Below are positions 1-6,083 of a stretch of 8,021 nt of DNA, in pieces. How positions within the stretch are numbered: the first letter of the stretch is position 1; each line of letters starts with the position of its first letter. Where the stretch lies: positions 1 through 8,021 of the forward strand of contig JAOZKO010000054.1 in assembly GCA_029935325.1 (NCBI GenBank). Direction: 5' to 3'. Under the pieces are notes generated by a model. The model worked only from the letters and a program-made list of their open reading frames with translations, was not told the DNA's origin and made no database searches. The position numbers and the translations under genes are program-made. This DNA comes from Bacteroidales bacterium. Lineage in GTDB: Bacteria > Bacteroidota > Bacteroidia > Bacteroidales > UBA1556.

Positions 1-51
1 GAGCTAAAGCACTGGGCTACTGAATATCAATCATTTAACCCGACTGAGTAG
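1..51 (+). CDS. Possible 3' end of an unidentified plus-strand gene (partial)
   Basis: Frame 1 is open from the window edge and ends with two stops in a row, TAG TAA (49-54). The readable tail is ELKHWATEYQSFNPTE. All minus-strand frames and the other plus frames contain stops in this stretch, so this is the only frame that can code. The mixed polar/aromatic composition looks like a real protein end, but 16 residues cannot identify a family. If real, the gene converges on the minus-strand membrane-protein gene that ends at 144, and the repeats at 61-143 lie between the two gene ends. The call rests on an open frame and context only. Confidence 0.4.
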   Translation, partial: ELKHWATEYQSFNPTE

Positions 52-60
52 TAACAAAAA

Positions 61-84
61 GTTTAAGTGAGTTTAAGTACTCAC
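61..84. repeat. Short tandem repeat and small inverted repeat between convergent gene ends
   Basis: Two 8-bp units GTTTAAGT occur in tandem with a 10-bp period (61-68 and 71-78). Overlapping them is an inverted repeat GTGAGT (67-72) / ACTCAC (79-84) with a 6-nt loop. There is no T-run after it on either strand, so it is not a standard intrinsic terminator. It directly adjoins a degraded copy of the larger palindrome and may be part of the same decayed element. Confidence 0.4.
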
Positions 85-97
85 GGTCACTTTGAGT
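81..97 (+). repeat. Degenerate partial copy of the 43-bp palindromic repeat
   Basis: The sequence TCACGGTCACTTTGAGT matches the core of the full repeat (108-126, TCACGGCGTCACTTTGAGT) except for the loss of two bases (CG). It lies only a few bases from the full copy and in the same orientation. This suggests a tandem duplication followed by decay, or slippage within the element. Confidence 0.6.
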
Positions 98-100
98 TTG

Positions 101-143
101 GTAATAGTCACGGCGTCACTTTGAGTGACACCGTGACTATTAC
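101..143. repeat. 43-bp near-perfect palindrome, copy 1
   Basis: The left arm GTAATAGTCACGGCGTCACT (101-120) pairs with the right arm 124-143 around a 3-nt loop (121-123). There is one mismatch (C114/A130). Read as RNA from the minus strand, that mismatch becomes a G-U wobble, giving an uninterrupted 20-bp stem; from the plus strand it would be C-A. An identical 43-bp copy lies at 1437-1479 in the same orientation. The element abuts the stop codon of the minus-strand gene ending at 144. No T-run follows on either strand, so any termination or mRNA-end protection role is inference. It resembles REP-type or other small mobile palindromes in form, but I cannot name a family. Confidence 0.9.
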
Positions 144-1010
144 CTAACTCTCTTTATCATGTTTGATATTCTTTAATATAGTATCTGCCATTTGCTTTTC
201 AATAGCTAGGTTATTAATAACAATGGTCGGATGCACTTTGCCTCTCCCTCTGCCTTCTATAAATATATTTTCGCAGGTAATATATTGAGTATCTTCATCT
301 TTCAGATAGAAGATATGAATTTTGGAATGCCTATAACCATCTCCAAAGTCTAAGCCTTCAATTGCAGCATATGCATCATCGTATAATTCTTTACTAAATA
401 ATGCAATGGAAGATATTGACCTATAATCAATATCTATTGTGAATTTTTGATACCATTTTCCTAAATACTCAGAATAAGGGTAAACCTTAGTTTTAAATAT
501 GGCGACCATTGGTAATACAATAATTATAAGAGCTTCAATAATCCATATAATTGTAAGTTGTAAACCATTCATTTGAATTCCAAATATTGACCATGCCCCA
601 TAATGGTTTATTTCAGCTATGGCTGAGAAAAATGAATTAGGCATTAATATCCAATGAAGGTTTGCTAGATACTCATAAGGTTTTGGAACAGCATTATTAA
701 AAACATACAATAGATAAAATACCCATTGAAAATAGTTTGTCAATAATCCAAAAATAAAAGCTTGAATTAATTGACTTTTCTTATTTCTATTACTCCCAAT
801 ACGAACAATAAAGCGGATAGAAATCCCTAACAATAAGCCAAGTCCTACAGTTATAAAAAAGCCTATATATACATCAGGCATAAAGGTAGAGAATACTGCA
901 TAGAAGTATGCAAATACAAGTGCCAAAAGCAAGTATGCTCCATAGGATATTACTAAACCTTTAAGGCTTATGTTTTTCGATTCTTGGTAATATTTTATTT
1001 CGGATTCCAT
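144..1010 (-). CDS. Uncharacterised multi-pass membrane protein with soluble C-terminal domain
   Basis: I do not recognise a named family. The 288-residue protein has about four hydrophobic segments, at roughly residues 17-40, 47-70, 82-104 and 150-172, followed by a soluble C-terminal part of about 110 residues. A conserved-looking patch rich in aromatic residues lies between segments 3 and 4 (LHWILMPNSFF at 118-128 and GAWSIFGIQMNG at 138-149). The membrane part ends with a WIIEALIIIVLPMVAIF segment and an aromatic stretch PYSEYLGKWYQKF (178-190). The C-terminal domain holds the motif IFIEGRGRGKVH (249-260). The start ATG is the first in frame and there is no clear Shine-Dalgarno site. The last codons (DKES and stop) coincide with the conserved flank of the adjacent palindromic repeat, so the native C-terminus may have been altered. 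The gene stands alone after the nqr terminator, and nothing ties it to sodium transport. Confidence 0.85.
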   Translation of the reverse strand: MESEIKYYQESKNISLKGLVISYGAYLLLALVFAYFYAVFSTFMPDVYIGFFITVGLGLLLGISIRFIVRIGSNRNKKSQLIQAFIFGLLTNYFQWVFYLLYVFNNAVPKPYEYLANLHWILMPNSFFSAIAEINHYGAWSIFGIQMNGLQLTIIWIIEALIIIVLPMVAIFKTKVYPYSEYLGKWYQKFTIDIDYRSISSIALFSKELYDDAYAAIEGLDFGDGYRHSKIHIFYLKDEDTQYITCENIFIEGRGRGKVHPTIVINNLAIEKQMADTILKNIKHDKES

Positions 1011-1036
1011 AATAAATATTGAACAAGGATTATATG

Positions 1037-1174
1037 TTAAATGATATCGAAGAAATGTTTTGTCACTATTTTTGTAAAAAACAAAAATACCGCCAAAACC
1101 TCCACAAATTCATATTCATAACCATGGGTTTCATCCTGGCTATTAATATCTGACTCTTTCTGGGTCATTGACAT
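1037..1174 (-). CDS. Possible 45-residue small membrane protein or gene remnant
   Basis: An ATG-initiated frame (first ATG 1174-1172, a second two codons later) runs to TAA at 1039-1037, ending 26 nt before the 288-residue membrane protein gene. The product has a polar N-terminus (MTQKESDINSQDETHGYEYE) followed by a hydrophobic stretch FVEVLAVFLFFTKIV and a basic end. It could be a small single-pass membrane protein in an operon with its neighbour. The frame stays open upstream to 1246, where the translation begins NPVELAIKFQLLAIYLQNSF; this looks protein-like, so a longer, broken gene is also possible. In an AT-rich intergenic region a chance frame of this size cannot be excluded. I do not recognise the sequence. 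Confidence 0.28.
   Translation of the reverse strand: MSMTQKESDINSQDETHGYEYEFVEVLAVFLFFTKIVTKHFFDII
1067..1089. repeat. Perfect 9-bp inverted repeat with A-run loop
   Basis: TATTTTTGT (1067-1075) and ACAAAAATA (1081-1089) are exact reverse complements around a five-A loop. Each arm contains TATTTTTG, a match to the Bacteroidota -7 promoter consensus TAnnTTTG, one on each strand. It may be a promoter-overlapping dyad, or a chance product of A/T homopolymers. Confidence 0.45.
1082..1089 (-). promoter_or_regulatory. Candidate -7 element for the membrane-protein gene
   Basis: On the minus strand TATTTTTG fits TAnnTTTG and would give a leader of roughly 65 nt before the ATG at 1010. A TTTG lies 15 nt upstream, closer than the usual Bacteroidota -33/-7 spacing, so the -33 element is doubtful. 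If the small frame at 1037-1174 is a real gene, this site lies inside it and is probably spurious. Confidence 0.3.
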
Positions 1175-1299
1175 AAATTTAGCATCAAAACTATTCTGCA
1201 AATATATTGCTAATAATTGGAATTTAATAGCTAGTTCTACAGGGTTTCATGCAAGTTTCTAATAAAAATATTTTATTATATTTGAATCCTAATTTCATC

Positions 1300-1385
1300 A
1301 GTAAACAGTAAGCTGTATTCAGTAATCTGTAATTAGCAGTCAACATTATTGTTACATATTACTGATCCACTGAATACTGATTGTA
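1300..1385. repeat. Imperfect inverted repeat built of ATTCAGTAA-like units
   Basis: GTATTCAGT (1315-1323) has its exact reverse complement ACTGAATAC at 1369-1377. The flanks also match imperfectly (AACAGTAAGC before the left arm, TTACTGATCC before the right arm), so a loose foldback of about 80 bp can be drawn. Repeated CAGTA/TACTG words fill the stretch. No coding or termination role is evident. Confidence 0.45.
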
Positions 1386-1436
1386 TTTTTAAAATTTATT
1401 AGTAAAAAGAAAACTATAAAACCTCTGACTCATCTA

Positions 1437-1479
1437 GTAATAGTCACGGCGTCACTTTGAGTGACACCGTGACTATTAC
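1437..1479. repeat. 43-bp near-perfect palindrome, copy 2
   Basis: This copy is identical over all 43 bases and in the same orientation as the copy at 101-143. It has 20-bp arms, a 3-nt loop and the same C/A mismatch, which becomes G-U in minus-strand RNA. Homology continues past the palindrome on its right side: ACTCTCTTTGTCAT (1484-1497) matches 147-160 with one difference. The repeat unit is therefore about 60 bp, with an asymmetric tail. It lies 23 bp downstream of the nqrF terminator in the direction of transcription. Confidence 0.9.
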
Positions 1480-1502
1480 TCAAACTCTCTTTGTCATAAA
1501 AC

Positions 1503-1533
1503 AAAAAAGACCAAGCAATGCTCAGTCTTTTTT
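1503..1533 (-). terminator. Intrinsic terminator of the nqr operon
   Basis: In minus-strand RNA, GACUGAGC pairs with GCUUGGUC around an AUU loop (1527-1509), and six U follow directly (1508-1503). The A-run 1533-1528 can extend the stem by pairing with the U-run. Two stem pairs are G-U wobbles in the minus-strand transcript and would be C-A/A-C mismatches in the plus-strand one, so the element is built for minus-strand transcription. It begins 21 nt after the nqrF stop codon. Confidence 0.9.
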
Positions 1534-1554
1534 AATTTTATATATTTCTATTGT

Positions 1555-2814
1555 TTATCCGCCAAAGTCATCAAATGCTATCATCTCATCAGGCACTCCA
1601 ATATCTTCGAGCATCTTAAGAACAGCATCATTCATCATTGGAGGGCCACATAAGTAGTACTCTATTTCTTCTGGCTCTTCTACCTTAGATAGGTAATTAT
1701 CAAGAATAATTTGATGAATAAAACCAACATATCCTTCCCAATTATCTTCAGCATCTGGTTCTGATAAACCAATATTGAATTTAAAATTTGGATTATCTTT
1801 TTCGATTGCTTCAAACTGATCTACATAGAATAGTTCACGCTTTGAACGCCCACCATACCAGAAAGTAGCTTTACGATCGGTTTTCTTTGTTAAATAAAGA
1901 TCGAATATATGAGAACGCATTGGAGCCATTCCAGCACCACCGCCAATAAACATCATCTCACGCTTTGTATCTTTAATAAAGAATTCGCCATAAGGACCTG
2001 AAACCATCACCTTATCACCTGGCTTAAGATTGTAGATATAAGAAGAACAAATACCTGGATTAACCTTCATAAATCCTTTAGTTTTAGGATCCCAAGGTGG
2101 AGTTGCAACACGAATATTTAGCATTACAATATTACCTTCGGCAGGGTAGTTAGCCATAGAGTAAGCTCTGTAAATAGGCTCTGGATTCTTCATTTGAAGA
2201 TCCCACATATTGAACTTATCCCAATCGCCTCTATATTCTTCTCCAACTATCATATCCTTATAGTTCACTGTAATCTTTGGAACATCTATTTGGATATAAC
2301 CTCCAGAGCGGAAGTCCATAACTTCACCTTCAGGAAGTCTGACAACAAACTCCTTGATAAATGTAGCCACACTTTCGTTAGAAACCACTTCGCATTCCCA
2401 CTTCTTGATACCAAATATCTCAGCTGGAACCCCGATTTCCATATCATTACGAACCTTAACTTGGCAACCTAAGCGCCAATCGTTTTGAGCTTCCTTACGA
2501 GTAAAGAATCCTTTTTCGGTAGGAAGTATATCTCCACCACCAGAAAGAACTTGAACTTTACACATACCGCAAGTACCTCCACCACCACAAGCAGAAGGAA
2601 GGAATATTTTCTCTTCTGTCATTTTGGCTAATAGTGTACCATCTGGTTCTGTTTCTATTTCTTTTTCTCCATTAATTATAAGCTTAACTTTTCCTTGAGG
2701 AGTAAGTTTCTTTTTTGCATAAAGCAAAAGGCTTACTAAAATCAGCATAACACCTAGGAAGGCCGCAACACTAATTGCTATTACTGAATAGATTGAAATT
2801 TCTGCTAATATCAT
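1555..2814 (-). CDS. nqrF: Na+-translocating NADH:quinone reductase subunit F (NADH dehydrogenase module)
   Basis: NqrF is the electron entry point of the complex: it oxidises NADH on the cytoplasmic side and passes electrons from FAD to a 2Fe-2S cluster. The 419-residue protein has one N-terminal membrane anchor (about 7-33), then a plant-type ferredoxin domain with cluster ligands C76, C82, C85 (CGGGGTCGMC) and C117. A ferredoxin-reductase domain follows: the FAD motif RAYSMANYP (216-224), NADH-binding GGGAGMAPMR (291-300) and CGPPMMN (389-395), ending in the family's DDFGG tail. Length matches the family (a little over 400). The fused ferredoxin and reductase domains distinguish Nqr from the related Rnf complex. 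It is the last gene of the operon, 34 nt after nqrE, with a terminator directly behind. Confidence 0.98.
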   Translation of the reverse strand: MILAEISIYSVIAISVAAFLGVMLILVSLLLYAKKKLTPQGKVKLIINGEKEIETEPDGTLLAKMTEEKIFLPSACGGGGTCGMCKVQVLSGGGDILPTEKGFFTRKEAQNDWRLGCQVKVRNDMEIGVPAEIFGIKKWECEVVSNESVATFIKEFVVRLPEGEVMDFRSGGYIQIDVPKITVNYKDMIVGEEYRGDWDKFNMWDLQMKNPEPIYRAYSMANYPAEGNIVMLNIRVATPPWDPKTKGFMKVNPGICSSYIYNLKPGDKVMVSGPYGEFFIKDTKREMMFIGGGAGMAPMRSHIFDLYLTKKTDRKATFWYGGRSKRELFYVDQFEAIEKDNPNFKFNIGLSEPDAEDNWEGYVGFIHQIILDNYLSKVEEPEEIEYYLCGPPMMNDAVLKMLEDIGVPDEMIAFDDFGG

Positions 2815-2848
2815 ATCTTTATATTTTTATAATATTCATCAATAATGA

Positions 2849-3466
2849 TTAAAGCTTTATGCCCATAAATGTCATAAAAGCTAGACCCATAATACCAGTG
2901 ATTACGAAAGTAATACCAAGCCCTCTAAGAGGTGCTGGAACATTTGAGTAACGTATTTTTTCGCGAATAGCTGCAATAGCAACGATTGCTAAAAACCAAC
3001 CAATACCTGAGCCTAGGCCAAATGCCGTAGCTTCCGCTATACTCTGGTACTCGCGTTGTTGCATAAATAGTGAACCTCCAAGTATAGCACAGTTAACTGC
3101 AATTAGAGGAAGGAAGATACCTAATGAGGCGTATAATGATGGAGAGAATTTCTCAACAATCATTTCTACTAATTGTACCATTGAAGCAATAATAGCGATA
3201 AACATAATAAAGCTTAGAAAGCTTAAGTCAACGCTAGCATATTCTGCTCCTAACCACACCAAAGCACCAGGTGCTAGTAAGTATTGGTTCATTAAGTAAT
3301 CAACAGGTACGGTAATAATTAATACAAATATTACTGCTGCACCAAGACCAACTGATGTTTTAACGGTTTTTGATACTGCCAAATAGGAACACATTCCTAG
3401 GAAGTATGCAAATACCATATTATCAACAAAAATGGATTTTACAAATATATTTACTAAATCTTGCAT
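2849..3466 (-). CDS. nqrE: Na+-translocating NADH:quinone reductase subunit E
   Basis: This is an integral membrane subunit of 205 residues with about six transmembrane segments. With NqrD it forms a symmetric pair that holds an iron-sulfur centre inside the membrane, carrying electrons from NqrF toward the FMN of NqrC. The ligand cysteines are visible: C26 in LGMCSYLAVS and C126 in AVNCAILGGS, at the positions expected from Vibrio NqrE. Other family signatures are LGIFLPLIAVNCAI (115-128) and the C-terminal VPAPLRGLGITFVITGIM stretch (176-193). The ATG lies 25 nt after nqrD. The leader shares an ATAAAGATAT word with that of nqrF, but no clear Shine-Dalgarno site is present. NqrE is related to RnfA; the operon context decides the name. 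Confidence 0.97.
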   Translation of the reverse strand: MQDLVNIFVKSIFVDNMVFAYFLGMCSYLAVSKTVKTSVGLGAAVIFVLIITVPVDYLMNQYLLAPGALVWLGAEYASVDLSFLSFIMFIAIIASMVQLVEMIVEKFSPSLYASLGIFLPLIAVNCAILGGSLFMQQREYQSIAEATAFGLGSGIGWFLAIVAIAAIREKIRYSNVPAPLRGLGITFVITGIMGLAFMTFMGIKL

Positions 3467-3491
3467 ATCAATATCTTTATAAGTTTATCAA

Positions 3492-4139
3492 TTAGTCTTC
3501 TATAAGTTCTTTGTTACGAGAGCGCTGCACCCAAATAATAGCAGCTACTGCAAATAATGCCATTGGAGGTAGAATTACCAATCCGTTATTTACATATCCC
3601 ATATCGTAGAATGAATCAGGAATAATCTGATATCCCATCAAAGCTCCTGAGCCAAATAGCTCACGGAAAAACGCTACAGCTATAAGTATCCACGCATAAC
3701 CAAAGGCATTACCCAAACCATCAAGGAATGAAGGCCAAGGCTTGTTTGCCATTGCAAAGGCTTCAAATCGACCCATAATAATACAGTTGGTAATAATTAG
3801 ACCAACGAATACAGAAAGCTGCTTACTAACATCATAAGCATATGCTTTTAATACTTGATCGACCAAAATTACTAATGCTGCAATTACAACAAGTTGAACG
3901 ATAATTCTAATACGAGAAGGTATTCCATTTCGCATTAAAGAAATAATTAGGTTTCCGAATGCCATAACTGCTAATACAGATATTGACATTACAATTGCTG
4001 GCTCTAGTTTAACCGTAACCGCAAGAGCTGAACATATTCCCAATACTTGCTTTGTAATTGGGTTATCCACATTTATTGGATTTGTAATCAGCTTTAAATT
4101 CTTAGGTGAGAACAAAGGCTCTCTTTCATTTGCTGCCAT
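3492..4139 (-). CDS. nqrD: Na+-translocating NADH:quinone reductase subunit D
   Basis: A 215-residue membrane subunit with about six transmembrane segments, homologous to NqrE and RnfE. It supplies the other half of the intramembrane iron-sulfur site: C36 in QVLGICSALAVT (31-42) and C119 in IITNCIIMGRFEAFA (115-129). Both motifs are nearly invariant in the family. The pattern FLDGLGNAFGYAWILI (138-153) and the following FFRELFGSG (157-165) are also typical. The N-terminus carries about 20 extra polar residues before the conserved NPITKQVLG, a modest extension compared with Vibrio NqrD. The ATG lies only 2 nt after the nqrC stop codon, which suggests translational coupling. Confidence 0.97.
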   Translation of the reverse strand: MAANEREPLFSPKNLKLITNPINVDNPITKQVLGICSALAVTVKLEPAIVMSISVLAVMAFGNLIISLMRNGIPSRIRIIVQLVVIAALVILVDQVLKAYAYDVSKQLSVFVGLIITNCIIMGRFEAFAMANKPWPSFLDGLGNAFGYAWILIAVAFFRELFGSGALMGYQIIPDSFYDMGYVNNGLVILPPMALFAVAAIIWVQRSRNKELIED

Positions 4140-4141
4140 AA

Positions 4142-4885
4142 CTAATTATCTTTTTTTAAGTAGTTAACATAATTTACCATACAATCTGCTAGCATTTCTG
4201 TTACACCATCACAAGTAAGTGTACTTCCCGAGATTGCATCTACACCGTTATCAGCGGCAACTTTTCTCTGATTTGCAACACCACCTTTTACAACGGCTAC
4301 TGAAACAAATTCGCCATCCTTGAATATTTGTTTATCCACAAACAAGCTCGTAAATGGTGCATCTACAATTTCAGCTCCAAGGCCAGGGGTCTCAGAATCG
4401 TGACCAAAGGTTACAGCAGCAATAGTGTTTTTATCACTCTTCAAGGCTACGTTACCATATATTGGGCCCCATAATCCTTTACCAAAAACCGGAATAATAT
4501 AAAATCGCTCACCATCGTTTTCCATAATAAATAATGGCATTGCAACAGTTCCACTTTTCTTAATATCATGGAGTGCTGATTTCAGTTTTACATTAAAGGC
4601 TCTTTTGTCACCAATTTCCATTTGGCCATTAGCATAAACACCAATTTCTTCACCTTCTTTGTTAATAATTACTTCCTTTATAAGGTAGTTTTCATAAAGC
4701 TCTTTTGCGTTATCCGCATTAGCTTCGATGCCTATTGTTGACAATAGGTTAATCATCTTTTCGTTTTCTTTATTTTTCTCCTGTAATGGCTTAAGTGCAA
4801 GGTTTGCAGAAGTAAGTATCACTGCAACCAATACCACCATAAGCGAAGCGTAAATAAATATATATGAATTACTGTTCTTATTCAT
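4142..4885 (-). CDS. nqrC: Na+-translocating NADH:quinone reductase subunit C (covalent FMN)
   Basis: NqrC carries a covalently bound FMN on the periplasmic side and relays electrons to NqrB. The 247-residue protein has one N-terminal membrane helix (about 9-30) followed by a periplasmic FMN-binding domain. The flavinylation motif is DAISGST (216-222), a fit to the Dxx(S/T)G(A/S)T signature used by the flavin transferase ApbE, with T222 as the predicted acceptor. The commoner family form is SGAT, so S221 is a mild variant. The conserved ETPGLGAEI (165-173) is present. The gene follows nqrB by 25 nt and precedes nqrD by 2 nt. The homologous RnfG is excluded by gene order. Confidence 0.97.
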   Translation of the reverse strand: MNKNSNSYIFIYASLMVVLVAVILTSANLALKPLQEKNKENEKMINLLSTIGIEANADNAKELYENYLIKEVIINKEGEEIGVYANGQMEIGDKRAFNVKLKSALHDIKKSGTVAMPLFIMENDGERFYIIPVFGKGLWGPIYGNVALKSDKNTIAAVTFGHDSETPGLGAEIVDAPFTSLFVDKQIFKDGEFVSVAVVKGGVANQRKVAADNGVDAISGSTLTCDGVTEMLADCMVNYVNYLKKDN

Positions 4886-4910
4886 GTCTTCTTAGATTTA
4901 ATGGTTAATA

Positions 4911-6062
4911 TTAAGCGCTTACCTTAGCACGTTTTAAACGTTTCTTTATATTGGCATCCACAACATAGAAGTCGATGGTTGGAGCAAAAATATTCACAAA
5001 TAGAATTGCCAACATCACTCCTTCAGGATAAGCGGGATTGAGAACCCTAACCAGAATAGCAATAAAGCCTCCGAGGAATCCATAAATCCATTTTCCAGTT
5101 TCTGTTTGAGTTGCAGTAACAGGGTCCGTAATCATAAACACACCACCAAATGCAAATCCACCTATTAGTATATGTTCCCAAGGGCAAAGCTCTAAATAGG
5201 AATTATCAGGAAAGCTGCCTGCAAAGGAATGTAATATTACTGCCATCGCAAATCCTCCTACAAAGAATGAGGTCATTATTTTCCAGTTTGCTACTCCTGT
5301 AAACAACAGAATAAATGCTCCTATTCCAATTGCTATAACTGAGGTTTCACCAACTGAACCAGCGTAATTTCCAACTAACATTTCAAATAGACTTAATCCA
5401 GAACCATTACCTGCTGTTAATTCAGCTAAAGGTGTTGCTCCAGATATTGCATCAGCACTTTCTGATATCCAAACTTTATCGCCACTCATAGCTGATGGAT
5501 ATGCAAAGAATAGTACTGCACGTGTCATCAATGCAGGGTTAACAATATTCATTCCTGTGCCTCCAAATACTTCTTTTCCAAAGATAACTGCAAAAGCAAC
5601 TGCTACAGCAACCATCCATAAAGGTGTGGTTACTGGAACTATCAGTGGAATTAGCATTCCTGAAACAAAGAATCCTTCATTTACCTCATGACCTCTTGAC
5701 TGAGCAAAAGCAATTTCAATACCAAGTCCTACACCGTAGGAAACAAGAATTATTGGCAATACTTTAAGGAATCCATACCAGAAAGCGGTGAAAATTTCAG
5801 CCTCCTCACCAATGGATGCAAAATGAGTAAATCCTACATTCCACATTCCAAATAATAAAGCAGGAACTAAAGCTATTACAACTATGAACATTGCTCTCTT
5901 CATATCAACACCATCGCGAATGTGACTTCCTTTGGTAGTTACAACATCGGGGACAAAAAACAAAGTATCAGCAGCATCATACATTGAATGGAAAGCTTGA
6001 AACTTCCCTCCCTTTTGTACGTGAGGCTTAACTGAGTCTAATATATTTCTTATAAATTTCAT
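4911..6062 (-). CDS. nqrB: Na+-translocating NADH:quinone reductase subunit B (FMN/riboflavin membrane subunit)
   Basis: NqrB is the large membrane subunit that carries a covalent FMN and riboflavin, donates electrons to quinone and is central to Na+ movement. The 383-residue protein has about ten hydrophobic segments, beginning near residue 55. The FMN attachment motif is DAISGAT (204-210), with T210 the predicted acceptor, the same signature seen in NqrC. Other family signatures are FGKEVFGGTGMNIVNPAL (161-178), FMITDPVTA (309-317) and LNPAYPEGVMLAI (341-353). It is shorter than Vibrio NqrB (about 415), mostly in loop regions, without loss of these motifs. The soluble N-terminus of about 50 residues is normal. 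It starts 21 nt after nqrA. RnfD is the related alternative, ruled out by context. Confidence 0.98.
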   Translation of the reverse strand: MKFIRNILDSVKPHVQKGGKFQAFHSMYDAADTLFFVPDVVTTKGSHIRDGVDMKRAMFIVVIALVPALLFGMWNVGFTHFASIGEEAEIFTAFWYGFLKVLPIILVSYGVGLGIEIAFAQSRGHEVNEGFFVSGMLIPLIVPVTTPLWMVAVAVAFAVIFGKEVFGGTGMNIVNPALMTRAVLFFAYPSAMSGDKVWISESADAISGATPLAELTAGNGSGLSLFEMLVGNYAGSVGETSVIAIGIGAFILLFTGVANWKIMTSFFVGGFAMAVILHSFAGSFPDNSYLELCPWEHILIGGFAFGGVFMITDPVTATQTETGKWIYGFLGGFIAILVRVLNPAYPEGVMLAILFVNIFAPTIDFYVVDANIKKRLKRAKVSA

Positions 6063-6083
6063 CTAACTTAAATTTATCAATTA

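Larger units (their letters stand above)
1011..1436. other. Intergenic region, 426 bp, mostly without recognisable genes
   Basis: This stretch separates the unknown membrane-protein gene from the palindrome behind nqrF. It holds the candidate small frame (1037-1174), its possible upstream extension to about 1250, the 9-bp inverted repeat at 1067-1089 and the CAGT-rich imperfect inverted repeat at 1300-1385. I saw no RNA gene. The mixture of small repeats and protein-like but interrupted frames suggests decayed DNA. Confidence 0.6.

Noticed and set aside
101..143. Copy 1 palindrome as a standard intrinsic terminator
   Set aside because: The stem is strong, but no U-run follows on either strand, unlike the true terminator at 1503-1533.
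101..1479. CRISPR-like palindromic repeats
   Set aside because: There are only two full copies 1.3 kb apart with a gene between them; no regular spacers and no cas genes.
1457..1657. Plus-strand open frame of 66 codons
   Set aside because: It runs through the palindrome, the terminator and the antisense of the nqrF 3' end; the opposite strand is clearly coding there.
2194..2472. Plus-strand open frame of 92 codons
   Set aside because: It lies entirely antisense to the FAD-domain region of nqrF, whose motifs are intact.
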